Assembly (NCBI GenBank): GCA_015179045.1
Contig: WHUZ01000011.1
Location: forward strand, 1,054,001-1,118,000
Length of the DNA: 64,000 bases
Direction of reading: 5' to 3'
From: Kalaharituber pfeilii
Lineage: Eukaryota > Ascomycota > Pezizomycetes > Pezizales > Pezizaceae
This document shows positions 44,501 to 56,635 of the stretch, in pieces. Position numbers and translations under genes: made by a program. Below the pieces are notes generated by a model that searched no databases, had not been told where the DNA came from, and saw nothing but the letters and a program-made list of their open reading frames with translations. Position 1 is the first letter of the stretch. Each line of letters opens with the position of its first letter.

Positions 44501-45841
44501 ACGTCAAGTTGAAAAAAAGCACCAAATTGTTAGATTATGTAAGCCTGTAACAGAGCCTGAGGCTGTAATCGGTGTAACATATCTAGGATATGTTGATGAA
44601 CAAGGATATGCTCAGATGTCTATTGCTCTGCAGTCTCGAACCATAGCTCTGGTCCAAGGAAAGACGTTCCAACCACAATCAATGATGAAGAGGCTTAAGC
44701 ATCAGTAGAAGGCAGAAGAGAGGAGTGTAAGATATGAAATAAACCTGTTCAATGGTAGCCAACATATTAGTCTCAATTCGGATGGTCTATCGACGACCAA
44801 AAGCAGATGGTCATGCATTAATATTGTTTTATCCAATGTGCTAGCTTCGTTCCAAGGTACATCGTCATTTCCTTTGCATCGTGCTAAAGCGCTGATAGCG
44901 GTCGGGAGCAGCCTTCCTGTCATGTCTGTGTTTGTGGAGTTACCCTGGAGCAAGTCTGGATACCTAAGCCAGTGTTTTAGGAGATCAACTGGAAAAGACT
45001 TCTATGTAGCTCTCCAAAATGTCACCTTATTATCCAAATCCCATAGAGAATTGGTACAGAAGACTTGCGGAACTCATTTTGGGGTTTCAATATTGAAGTC
45101 TGAGCCTGTTTAGGTACGAGAAGAGGAAGGTCTCTCCCGGGGCCGAGTTACAAAAGCCCGAAGGCCAATTACTCGTAGCTATCTAGCTGCGCAAATGCTG
45201 AGCGTAGCGGAGGGGGGTGAGTTTGCCGCGAGGATTTGCCACCCGGAATCTATCGCACCTTATATGCACAAGACATGTGTGGGTGAGAAATCCCAATACT
45301 ATGTGTTTCTTATCTTCCGAAGTTGAAAGAACATGCAGTCTTGATTCACAAGGCTACATGTCTCACGACCCCCAAGGAATCGTCTTATTCGATGGTCTCA
45401 TGTCGTATGCTTAGTAACCTTGGAGGTGTTAACTTCAAGGTACTGTCGTCCTATGCAATCAACCATTTCAAGCACACTGATTTGTCGCCTCGTTTTTAGA
45501 ATGCTACTTCACGACTCGATATGATACCTGCATACGTGTTAAATTCACACAACCTACCATAGATCTTAATTTGGTTTTTCCGACATTTGCTTAACTAGCA
45601 TTCAATTACTGGCATGACAGCCTGAGTAGTAATCCCGTATCAGAGTGTTGGACAGAGTGGGTGCTGAAGCATACGTGTCAACTAGAACATGAGATCAGCG
45701 GGCAGTTCAAGCGAAACTGAGGCTAAGCGTCAAGGCTGAGGCAAAAGATTCAAGACTGGGGATGTGCTTCGTCAAAATCCGTGCGTGTGTAGTGAAGTGG
45801 GGGCCGTGCCTATTTGCAGCTTCAATTGGATGTAAAGCATA
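44501..45841. other. No gene recognised
   Basis: A plus-strand frame without ATG runs from about 44450 to a TAG at 44706-44708 and reads naturally (IGVTYLGYVDEQGYAQMSIA), but I cannot assign it. Other frames to 45841 are unremarkable. Confidence 0.3.
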
Positions 45842-46905
45842 TTTAGTAGGAGAAAAGGTTTTTTATACCTTGAAAATAACACGGACTTCCTTGAAATACC
45901 CACCTAGTTTTTTAAATAGCAGTCAAGTATGTCTTAGCTGCAAGAGAGCGTAAACCCTTATACTCGTTACCAGCATTTAGTGATGCAGGTGGGGCGATGT
46001 TGGCACAGGTCTGTGTTCAGGTGTGGTGAGATGCAAAGTCGTAGAACTGTACAATTCCAATTAAATCCTTTCTACCAAGTAGAAAGTGCATATGCGAATT
46101 ACTGGCTGTATGTCATGGAGGATGGTGCTTCTGCTCATACAGTGAAGCAAACACAATGGTTTCCGAATTGGTACAAAATGCAGTCTTTGACATGCGCACC
46201 TTCATCTCCAGATCTCAATCCTATTGAGGCTATCTGAGGAATAATGAAGAAGAGACTGAACAAGCGATCTCCTAGACCTCGTGGAGAACAACTTGTTTCT
46301 AGAACACTCGAAGAGTGGGATGTTATCGAGATATTAGAGTCGATAGATTCTATGCCTCAACGAGTGCAAGCTGTAATCATAGCAAATGGTGGACATACAC
46401 AATACTAATGCAATGTTGATATTATTCTCATGTTCAGTGAGTCAAATGCATTCAAGTTGTTCATATTGCCTCTTACACACCTGAATACAGACCTCTCGCA
46501 CGGTCTGCCAACACCGCCCCCACCTGCATCACTAAATGCTGGCCACGAGTATTAACGCGTTCTGAGTATTTTCACGCGCAGTTAACATCTATGACCTCTA
46601 TATAAATAATGTATAAAATACATACCGATCTCTGTCAAATAATGATATAGTTCATTTTGTTTATACTTATATATATAGGATACATTTTTCACAATTGTTC
46701 TTATTACAATAATAATTCAAGAACGATACTTTCTATGAACACTTGTCATGTGTTTTTAACGTGCTGCAGTGCACTAAGTAGGCTAGTCAGTGTTGTTGTC
46801 ATGGCGAAGACATACTTAGTACTATTTAAAAAAAACTAGATGGGTATTTCAAGGACGTCTGCGTTGTTTTCAGGGTATAAAAAACCTTTTCTCTATTTAG
46901 TATTC
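45842..46905 (+). mobile_element. Internally deleted Tc1-like element with long inverted repeats
   Basis: About 95 bp near 45845-45940 (ccttgaaaataacacggact, ctagttttttaaatagcag) recur inverted at about 46803-46900. A second inverted pair, agcatttagtgatgcagg, lies at about 45973 and 46520. The ends are approximate and the TA duplication was not fixed. At about 1.06 kb it is shorter than a complete Tc1 element. It is embedded in a dispersed repeat whose halves (ttcaagactgggga at 45749, ctgtatctatatcgctgg at 47041) are closer together at 23850-24130. Confidence 0.7.
45980..46408 (+). pseudogene. C-terminal half of a Tc1-like transposase
   Basis: Contains YVMEDGASAHTVKQT (second catalytic Asp) and SPDLNPIEAI (catalytic Glu), followed by a TGA where Tc1 proteins have Trp. 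The same frame then continues with GIMKKRLNKRSPRPRGEQL to a stop at 46406-46408. The first catalytic Asp and the DNA-binding domain are missing, so this copy cannot be active. Confidence 0.8.
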
Positions 46906-48698
46906 CTGCATTGCAGGCAGCTTGGCAAAGAATTCCTAAAAGAGCCTATTGGAACTGATGACGAAAATACTTATTCTGGAACACATGAGCATATGAGAAG
47001 AAATTGCGGGCAATCCATGTTGGCACTTGTATCGCGAGGTCTGTATCTATATCGCTGGTGATTGACCCTTCGAAGAGGACGTAATACAGGAAAAAGAATT
47101 TCTGAACTCCGCTCAATTAGGCTACAACAGCGAAACTAGCGTTGAGTGCAGAGATGGGACTCGAATCCGTGTTACTATTTTTTTTTGCAAGCGTGCGGCT
47201 TAACTCTTGCCGCAAAATTAAGGTAGCCTGCAGCATCCAACTTAAGTCTCATACTATGCTTGCAGTCTCATGCCATCTATGCTTGAGACCGGGTGAGCTT
47301 AATTCACTCGCTTAAGGTACGGAGTACCAAGTGGAGTACGGAGTACAAACTTCACTTACTAAGTTCCACACGTGACTCCATACTTTAACACGTCGCTGCA
47401 ATTAGTCATACCTCAAAACATAACTATGATACTACCATGGTCCAGGCTAGTCTCGGCACTAATATCATGCCAAGACCTAGCGGATTTCGGCACCATTTCT
47501 GGCATCCGGGCCGGTGGCCAACCGGTGGTCAATCGGCGCGGTCCGAACAGCAGGCCACTCACAACAAGCAGTTTTCCTGCATAACTGTGCCTTTTATCAA
47601 CGAAAACAAAAATTCCCGACTGGTGGAAAGAAACAAATCTAAATACTTATCCTTCTGCATTGGCATCCGCGAGCAGAAATTGGGACCAATATAAAAGCCC
47701 CCTTTTTGGGGGTTGCATAATTCACATAGCGAATTGTCGGGAACTTATACGTTCCCCGGCGGGTTTCCATCGGGTGAATATACTCACTCAGGTTATCTTG
47801 TGCTTAAAAAAAGTCTCATCAAAAGTTCTCGGGACCCATGCGGAGTTACTGACATTAGATTTCTCCGGGTCAAATGCGAGGATTCGTGCACCGGAGGTAA
47901 AACCCTAGAAATTAACAGTACTTTCCTACATATTTATGGTAGATATCCGAATTCCATATTACTTGTACTTGCGCTTGAGCTTCTCCATTTTTTTAACTTG
48001 ATCGCATTGCATAATATAGCATGTAGCCTCGTGGAACATCTTGAAATGTCTCCCATTGTCCCCATCTCTGGACAAGCTGGCTGAGGCTTATGTCATACAC
48101 CTTCGGAAGTATTATCAGAATGAACCTCATCAATCAAAAAGATTGGTCAGTTTCTTCGGGGAGCAAAAGATCCCGCTATCAGTGTATTAGAAATCAGAGT
48201 CAAGACGTTAAAATCCCTGGGGTACTTGAAGGATATGCCACCAGTATCCTGCTCACAGGGACCGCAGCCCCGTCATCTTTCTCTCCATCCCAGTGTTCCT
48301 GCTTTGATAAGAAATCATATGTGGCATAGTTGAGATGAGAGAACTGAGGTTATCTTCTGCTATCTTTTCGGATTGTATGCCCTATCCTGTAAGACATAGA
48401 GCTTGACAGATATTAACAATTTATTTCTATACGGAAAAATAAGAATTTTCCTTAATATATATTGGTACAAGTCGGGTGTATGCGGTAGTTCATAAGCAAT
48501 CAGTAAAAATATAACTACAAGTAGGTACTGGAAGAGTAACTTTTGATACTAAGGTATATGCGTAAACGGATGCTAACAGGACGGGAAATTCGAATCCGGC
48601 GTGATGTCGTACGATCAAAAAGGGGGATGGGGACAAAAGGTGTTCAAGGATGGCAAGTAAGTGGCCAGCGGGAGGACAAGGCAGAGTTTAACGTGGCT
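46906..48698. other. No gene recognised
   Basis: Plus-strand frames at 47437-47694 and 47713-48084 overlap without recognisable domains. Sequence composition changes towards genic DNA near 48.4 kb. Confidence 0.35.
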
Positions 48699-49161
48699 CT
48701 ACCCAAGTATAAGCTCGTACAGTATGACCAGAGTGTTGAGACCGATCAGGGGTACTGTGAGCATTTGAGAAGTTAGCCATCTCTGTTCCACCTGACTTTT
48801 CTCTGTAGTGACAAAGAAGGACAGATAAAGGATAGGGACATACTCCGCATGAGGACCCGCACTGCGCTGATGAGGTTAATAAGTTTTGCTTTGATGGAGT
48901 TTGGGTCGCTCATTTGACCCATTTGCATTTGCGCCATGTGGGCGGAGTAAGGGTCGTGCGGGTGCGGTTGAGGCGGCGGGAGAGCGGACCATCCGACTGG
49001 AGAAGTGGGGTGCGTGGTTAGCATGCGCTTCTCTTTGGCGGGGGACCTGGACGGATAAATTGGGGGGAGCTTAGAATACTTCGTGCTAGGAATCGGTCCT
49101 CCGAGAGGATTGCGATGCCGTTGATGATGAGAATGATGACTTTGAAGAGGCTGAAGATCAT
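48699..49161 (-). CDS. YOS1: Yos1-like protein of ER-Golgi transport
   Basis: Three exons (49161-49080, 48996-48844, 48754-48699) encode 96 residues. Introns of 83 and 89 nt start GTATTC and GTATGT and carry CTAAC branch sites. The N-terminal membrane segment (MIFSLFKVIILIINGIAIL) is followed by SEDRFLARIGW. A Pro/His/Met-rich loop follows, then IKAKLINLISAVRVLMR and a C-terminal membrane segment ending YELILG. This matches Yos1/IER3IP1 in order and length (yeast Yos1 is about 85 residues). The known role is as a subunit of the Yip1-Yif1 complex in COPII vesicles. The splice joins restore the conserved RIGW and LMRIPL motifs, which makes the model secure. It lies head-to-head with MYO1. The 202-codon frame 48773-49381 is a shadow crossing its introns. 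Confidence 0.93.
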
Positions 49162-50313
49162 CGTGGCGGTAAAGCGGAGTTTGCAAGTTGTCGGGGATCC
49201 GAGGGGGTCGCGCGAGCCTTGACAGAGTCCGCGACGAGTGTTCAGGATGGGCACTGAGGCCAGATTGGATGTAGCACAGGATGCTCGATATGCCGGATGA
49301 ATGCGGTTTAGCTGTGCTGGGCTGCAGCGGCGGCCGAGGAGAGCGCGGGCCCGACGCCAAGAAGTCGGCGCTGTGGCGCACCCTCCTTAAGGCACTTACG
49401 CGTGAAGTGAGGCTGTGGCCGGCAGCTGGCGGACGGCTTACTACGCAAGTGCCACTTATATACCAGTGCTCGTAGCTTTGCAGCAGATGCTATGATCCAT
49501 TGCCCACGCTCCTTTTTCTTCCCGGCTTCATTCTATCCCTCCGCAGTTCATTTCACCTGCCTGTACACAAGCCCTTCCCCATTAGATAGAGTTCCCGGTA
49601 GGTAATCGTCTCCTGAACCCTTTGGACTCCATTGTCTGCAGTCTCCCTCCTCCCCCACCGCCGAGTAATTGGCCGCTCCATTTGTAGCGCTACGCAATCC
49701 CTTGCATCAGGCAGTTGTGGAGCCAGACCGGAACGAACGTTGGCTAATTCCTAGTCGCTTGTCTAACAGCTGGAGCCAAATAGAACTTCTCGGAGAGCCG
49801 CCGCCCTGACCCCTGACCCTTGTCGGTTGTCTTGGTCTTGATCTACTAATCGACGAAACCCACGAAACGACAAAGGACGAAGGAACAAAAGGAGCAAAAG
49901 CGTGGGAAATAGAAGAGAGCGACATTATACGGGCACTGCAAAAGGCGCATCAGAGGCACCTAAACACAATTACGTTGCCTCGACTTGTCTGGAAGAGTCA
50001 GAAATAGGAGAGGTATCTACTGAGCAACGAGCTCAGGGATAAGAGGGGGGGACGAACCTACGGAAGAGGAATCTTTTGAATTCAGCGATAGCGATTCAGT
50101 AACAAGTACACGTGGAAGCCGGAGCGCTTGGAGTATAGGAGTTCTCGGACCTGATTTGGTGGTGCGACATAAACGCGGAGGTACGAACATACATATATAA
50201 GTGTATAGAGGCAAAGAATAGAAGGGTAGAGAAAACGGTTGACAGGGGGAATATTGAGTCAAAGTTGATTTTTTCGTTTTGATTTTATAGACTTTTTTTA
50301 TTGGGAGGAAAAA
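49162..50313. promoter_or_regulatory. Divergent intergenic region between YOS1 and MYO1
   Basis: About 1.15 kb holds the 5' regions of both genes. CT-rich stretches (49490-49660) and a tatatataagtgtata at about 50193 upstream of MYO1 are visible. Short frames on the minus strand (49707-49925, 50017-50262) lack coding support. Confidence 0.5.
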
Positions 50314-53300
50314 ATGGTGAGTGCACTACTTCCGTGCCAGGGCACGTCTCCGGCCGGCACGGCGGCAAATTCATATGCAAGGTCCAGATACTGACTTCGC
50401 GATGCAATGATCCAGGGAGGAACTAAACGCGCCGGGCGCAGAGGCAAAGATAAGGAAGCAGGGGATACCTCCGGAGGCAGGCAGCCAAGATTTAAGAAGG
50501 CGGCATTCGAGGCGACAAAGAAGAGGGAAGTGGGAGTGTCAGATTTGACGCTTCTTAGTAAAATATCGAACGAGGCAATCAATGACAACCTGAAAAAGCG
50601 TTTCGACATTGGGGAGATTTATGTGAGTTGATGTGTGGAGGATGCTATTGAATGAAGTCAAAGCTGATATAGTGGCAAAATGCAGACTTATATCGGACAT
50701 GTGTTGATTTCGGTAAATCCTTTCAGGGACTGTATGTTAACTCTGCAGTCTAAATGGGATAGAATATCGTGTATGAATGGGTGGAACGCTGACAATTTTG
50801 ATGGGAATGGATTACAGTGGGCATATATACCGATGCAGTTTTAGAGTCATATAAGGGGAAAAATAGACTGGAGGTGAGTATGCAATGAATGAGGTCACCT
50901 TGGGCCTTGCGCGCTAATTTAGAGATTTTATTGAATTTAGATGCCTCCTCATGTGTACGCAGTTGCGGAATCAGCATATTACAACATGAACGCGTACAAG
51001 GACAATCAATGTATCATTATCAGGTCCGGTTCCGCACATCTCCTATCGCCCCTTGTTACGCTATAGCCTAGCTAATTGTCATTCTCTTCGACACACAGTG
51101 GTGAATCTGGAGCGGGTAAAACCGAAGCAGCTAAGCGAATCATGCAGTACATTGCCAACGTGTCCGGAAGCGGGTCATCATCTATTCAGGAAATCAAGGA
51201 CATGGTTCTTGCGACGAACCCTTTGCTCGAGTCGTTTGGTTGCGCAAAGACGCTGCGGAACAATAACAGCAGCCGGCACGGAAAGTATTTGGAGATTCAG
51301 TTCAATGCGCAAGGGGAGCCCGTGGGTGCAAATATCACAAACTATTTATTAGAAAAGGGAAGAGTGGTCGGGCAGATTGAGCAGGAGAGAAATTTCCATA
51401 TTTTTTATCAGTTTGCAAAAGGCGCTAGCCAGAAGTATAGGGGTAGGACACACGTGATATTTATTTAGATACTTCCGAGTGGCGCTAATACCTGCTGTAT
51501 AGAGCAATATGGCATTCAGACACCAGATGCATATCTATATACGTCGAAATCAAAATGTTTTGAAGTTCCCGGTATTGACGACATTGCGGATTATGCGGAT
51601 ACACTGAAGGCAATGAATGTCATTGGTTTGACACAACTAGAGCAGGATGAGATTTTCAGGATGTTGTCGATAATATTATGGTTAGGGAATGTGGTGTTTA
51701 ATGAAGATGAGCAGGGCAATGCAGCCATTGCTGATCCGAGCGTTGCGGATTTTATTGCGTACTTGATGGGCACTGATGGTGCAGCGGTCAATAAGGTATG
51801 GATCATACCGGATTTTGGAGGCTTGTGGTGCAGTGCTAACCATTTCACCTCTATCACAGGCTCTCACTATCCGCATTATGGAGACTTCAAGGGGAGGGCG
51901 TCGAGGTTCCGTTTATGATGTCCCACTTAACCCAACTCAGGCAGGTGCAGTACGCGACGCTCTAGCTAAAGCCATTTACAACAACCTCTTCGAATGGATC
52001 GTCAGCCGGGTAAATATTTCCATGACCACACGTTCCGCCGTCGCTCAGACAATTGGTATTCTTGATATCTACGGGTTTGAAATTTTCGAGAGGAACTCGT
52101 TTGAGCAGATTTGCATCAATTACGTCAACGAGAAACTTCAACAGATTTTCATTCAGTTGACATTGAGGACAGAGCAGGAGGAATACGCAAGGGAACAAAT
52201 CCAGTGGACACCTATCAAATATTTTGACAACAAGATTGTGTGCGATCTTATTGAGGAGAAGCGACCACCCGGTGTCTTTGCGGCGCTAAATGACGCTTGC
52301 GCAACGGCGCATGCGGATTCGGGGCAGCAGACGGAACTTTTGTGCAGAGGCTCAATATGCTCTCATCGAACAAGCACTTTGAGAATCGTCAGGGACAGTT
52401 CTTGATTAGACACTATGCCGGAGATGTCATGTACACTGTTGAGGGTATGACGGACAAGAATAAAGATCAGCTGCTAAAGGATCTTCTCGACCTGGTCGAA
52501 GGAAGTGGGAACGACTTCCTCCATAAATTGTTCCCGCAGCAAGTGGATAGGGATAGCAAGAGACGCCCACCAACTGCCAGCGACAAGATCAAGGCCTCCG
52601 CAAATGACCTTGTTAACACTTTGATGAAGGCACAACCCTCTTACATCCGTACCATCAAGCCTAACGAGAATAAGAGTCCAAAGGAGTACAATGAGAGCGC
52701 TGTGCTGCATCAAATCAAGTACCTAGGTCTGCAGGAAAACGTGCGGATCCGGCGAGCAGGTTTTGCATACCGTCAGACATTTGAGAAGTTTGTGGAGCGC
52801 TTCTACTTATTGAGTCCGAAGACAAGTTATGCAGGCGACTACACGTGGACTGGCGACGCAAGGTCCGGAGCGGAGGTGATTCTCAAGGATACTAGCATAC
52901 CGAAGGAGGAGTATCAGATGGGTGTCACCAAGGCGTTTATCAAGACCCCGGAAACTTTGTTCGCACTGGAGCATATGAGGGATAGATATTGGCATAATAT
53001 GGCAATCAGGATTCAGCGGGCGTGGAGGAACTATCTCCGGTACCGCGCCGAATGTGCGACAAGGATACAGCGTTGCTGGAGGAGGAAGAAGGGTGGTTTG
53101 GAGTATCTTCAGCTGAGGGACCAGGGACATCAAGTGCTGGCAGGAAGAAAGGAGAGGCGAAGCATGAGTTTGCTAGGGAGCAGAAGATTCCTAGGTGATT
53201 ATCTAGGACTTGGGAATGATGGTGGTCCAGGGGCGCGGGTGCGTGAGGCGGTCAAGATTGGGTCAGAGACAGTGCTGTTCTCATGTAGAGCACAGCTGTT

Positions 53301-54729
53301 AGTTAGTAAACTAGGAAGGTCAAGTAAACAGAGTCCGAGAATCTTGTTATTGGTAGGTGTTTTCTCTGTAGACAGTTAGGAGTGTACGATGGCTGACTGA
53401 TTTCGCTTTTATAGACCAACAAAGCCGTCTATATCATTATCCAGGCATTAATCCAGGGTCAACTAACCATCCAAGCTGAACGGCACATACCTCTCGGCTC
53501 CCTCAAATTTATTAGTCTCTCCAATCTCCGCGACGACTGGATGTCCATCGGCGTCGGTTCCCCACAGGAGCCAGACCCCCTTGTCTCCTGTGTGTTCAAG
53601 ACCGAATTCGTCACCCGCCTCAAGAACGCCTTGCACGGCACTCTCGACCTCCGCATCGGCCCGACAATAGAATATGCCAAGAGACCAGGTAAAATGGCCG
53701 CCGTTAAGGCCATCAAGGATCCTTCCGTCCCGCGGGACGACTTGTACAAGTCGGGGAACATCCATGTCGGCCCTGGGGAGGATCCTGCGAGTGTGTCGAA
53801 GCCGACGCCGAAGGGGAAGCAGATTCCCGGTAAGCCGATTACGGCGGGGAAGTTGCTCAGGCCTGGCGGTCCGGGAGGAAAGAAGTCAAGCTACACGCCC
53901 AAGCCTACGCCAGCCGTGCAACCGCTTCCTGGCCACTCACAAGTGCAGAGGGAGAGGCCGAAGCCTTCTGGTACAGCGGCGGCGATAACAGCAGTGCCGG
54001 CCAATATATCGAGTATTGCGTCGGCGGCGGCGTCGCATTTGCGGTCCCAATCTACTGCGTCAGCAGCGAGTGTAGCGACGGCAACGTCAGGGCGAGCGCC
54101 ACCACCTCCGCCGCCGCAACCACCCGTCGCTATCGCGACGGAGGAACCCACGTACCGTGCGTTGTATGATTATACTGCGCAGTCAGCTAATATGCTGACA
54201 ATTAAGAAGGATGAGATTCTCATCGTGGTACAGAAGGAGGATAATGGTATGTTTCTAAGTTTCTAAGCAAAATAAAGCCCCCTCCCTCCTTCCCCCCTGC
54301 CCCCCCCAGGTTGAGTGTAGTAGTTACTAACTGATGTTGAACCAAAACAGGTTGGTGGCTCGCCAAAAAACTCTCATCCCCGGAAACCCAGGGCTGGGCA
54401 CCCTCCGCGTATCTGAAGGAAGAACCGAAAGCCGCTGCGCCTGCGCCCCCACCGCCCGCACCACAACCTCCCGCGCAGCCCCCGCGCCCAACAGCAAACG
54501 GGAGTTTGAGAGGGAAAGCGGCGCCCCCGCCCCGCCGGCGAAGAGGCCGAATATGACGGGGAAAGCGAAGCCGGCGTTGCCGTCGAGGAATGTGACGCCG
54601 ATTGCGGTGGGGCAGGATAGGGAGAGCACGGGCTCGACGAATAGTTTGGCAGGGGGGCTGGCGGAGGCATTGAGGAGTAGGCAGATTGCGATGCAGGGAA
54701 AGAAGGATGACGATGATGATGATTGGTGA
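50314..54729 (+). CDS. MYO1: Class-I myosin (motor, IQ, TH1, SH3, acidic tail)
   Basis: Ten exons: 50314-50316, 50416-50622, 50686-50731, 50818-50873, 50941-51023, 51099-51442, 51503-51795, 51860-53352, 53415-54246, 54351-54729. The product is about 1245 residues, usual for fungal myosin-I, an actin motor for endocytosis and polarised growth. Features: P-loop GESGAGKT at 133-140; TEDS-site Ser at about 361 in RRGSVYDVP, a PAK-kinase site in relatives; switch [10 protein letters not shown] at about 413; two IQ motifs at about 725-765; TH1 lipid-binding domain; Pro/Ala-rich TH2; SH3 (ALYDYTAQ at about 1090); and a C-terminal KKDDDDDDW Arp2/3-activating acidic end. Exon 1 is the ATG alone, followed by a 99-nt intron with a CTGAC branch site. 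Two single-base losses break the frame, at a G run (52321-52324) and a C run (54524-54533). Introns are otherwise canonical. Confidence 0.95.
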
Positions 54730-56635
54730 GAGGGGCAGAGCGGGGGAAGGGATGGTGGGGCAGGACACAGTAGGAGAGGAACTTTTTTTTTCACCATATT
54801 TTTGTGTTTATTGTCTGTGTGTATGTGTGGGGAACAGGAAACATTCCCATTATTCTCTGTAGTTAGTGGTTAGTAGTAGAAGTAGTAGTTTTGTAGTTCT
54901 TTGCTCTTTTTTTTTTTTTTTTCCCTCCAATATTGTCATTTTGTTTTTATTTTTCTGTTCTTGTCTTTTTAAATTTTCCGTGTTTTGAATTATACTGTGT
55001 CAAGTATTGTCTGCGTATTCTTGTACTGAGAGTGGGGGTGAGGTGCTACGTATAGGAGATCCCCTCCCTTTTATCTTCCCTTCACTACTGCTCTCCTTCC
55101 CTTCCCAGTATTCGTATAGCTTCCACCACCGTTCCACTGCCAAGCACCTAAAACCTCCTTTCCTTCCCACAGTACGCGTGTGAAGAATTAAGGTCCGCCG
55201 TTTTAAGTAAGTACGTAGGTAGTCAGAATCGTACGTTACGTTTTTTTATTTTATTTTTTTCTTTAATCATATGGGAAGACAGTTGAGCTTGCAAAGACCT
55301 TTTGGGGTTCTTCGTGGTAATAAAAGCGTGCGTGCATGCGTGGGTGGTGGGTATAAGAATATGCACGTAGAGTACCAAACCCCCCCACCCCCCCCCCCCA
55401 AAAAAAAAAAAAAAAAAAAAAAGCAAGACAACTTAGGAGCCGTCGACTTTGAGATTTTGAAAGTTGAAAAAAATAGATTTTTATTATTCACAATGTATTG
55501 CAAAGATCCTAGCGAACCCAAAAAGCAAAAAAGGCCTTACCGTAGCAGTCGATGAATCTATCATACTTGAAAATTATATTTGACAAAAAAAGGGAAATTT
55601 AAAATGTATCTGGTGAATACTGTATAAGCCGCAGTTTAGGATCGATACCTAGCGGTACGGTGCTGTAAAATATTCAAGCTCAACTGGGCAAGGAAGGGTG
55701 GGTGTTGAGCTTCTGTGTTTCTTTCGGGTTGTATATTTTTTTTTTTTTTTTTTTTTTTAGTGAACAAAGGGGTGGTTTAGGTGCCTCTGATGTGTGGAGC
55801 ATTTGTTTGAGGGTAACAGTACTGGTACGAATCGTTAACACATGATGAGGCTTTGGCTATTCATGTCCTTACTAAGCTTGGCAATGCTCCGGAACAATTT
55901 GGCACGTGCCATTTAGGGCTGAATCCCTGCTGCGTGACGTGTGGGTACCTAACCTGAACATTTACTAATCAGGTAATTGGGGGTTAAGGTTTAGAAAGCA
56001 GGACCGACATAATGGGTTAGTTTAGTACAGACCGGAGGGTATAAAGACCTTGGTCTTGAGGAGAGAGGGGATCTCTTCTATCATCATCAATACGAATCAT
56101 AAAATAACTGCTGCCATATTTTGCACTGGCTTAGCAATAAATAGCGAAGTCGGAGCACGTGAGGTGGGACTCGCCGTCATCGTGCATGGAGCCGAGGCGC
56201 ACGAACAAGCGGCAATGGGCCTGGATTGTGTGTTGAACCTTATTCAACTAAGCAGTGATGCTAGCTGATAACTCCTTGCGTCGAATATCCCTTTGTTAAA
56301 ATTGTTGAATGGCCTTGGCCCTTCATACCAGAGTGAGCGGAAAATCCGGTTGCTATGTTATCACTTCGTTTCAGGCTATGTGCCAAGCTCTCTATGCAGC
56401 TGTAAGGACAAAGCCGATGGTGAAGGACAAAGCCTATGAAAGAGCCTATCTCGAATCAAAAGCTAAGTCCTTAAATACTGTAGCTCTGTGTACGCCAGAA
56501 GCTTCTGTCGTGCCACCGCCATGCGATATGCAGCCATTCTTGCGCGCATGCATGCATCTATCATTCTATGCAATCCTCATCTATCATTCCATGCAGCCAT
56601 GCAGCCATGCAGCCCTGACAGCAGCACTCCAATTA
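54730..56635. other. No gene recognised; low-complexity tracts
   Basis: After the MYO1 3' region there are T runs (54908-54922, 55738-55759) and a C run joined to an A run (55380-55421). Frames at 56050-56268 and 56309-56725 have no domain; the latter crosses repeats of atgcatgcat/atgcagccatgc type. Confidence 0.4.

Noticed and set aside
48773..49381. 202-codon minus-strand frame
   Set aside because: It contains YOS1 exon 2 in frame but reads through its introns; the spliced three-exon model is better supported.
50407..50415. ATG at 50407 as the MYO1 start
   Set aside because: It lies within an intron that has a good donor, branch site and acceptor; the ATG-only exon at 50314 restores the family's Met-Gly start.
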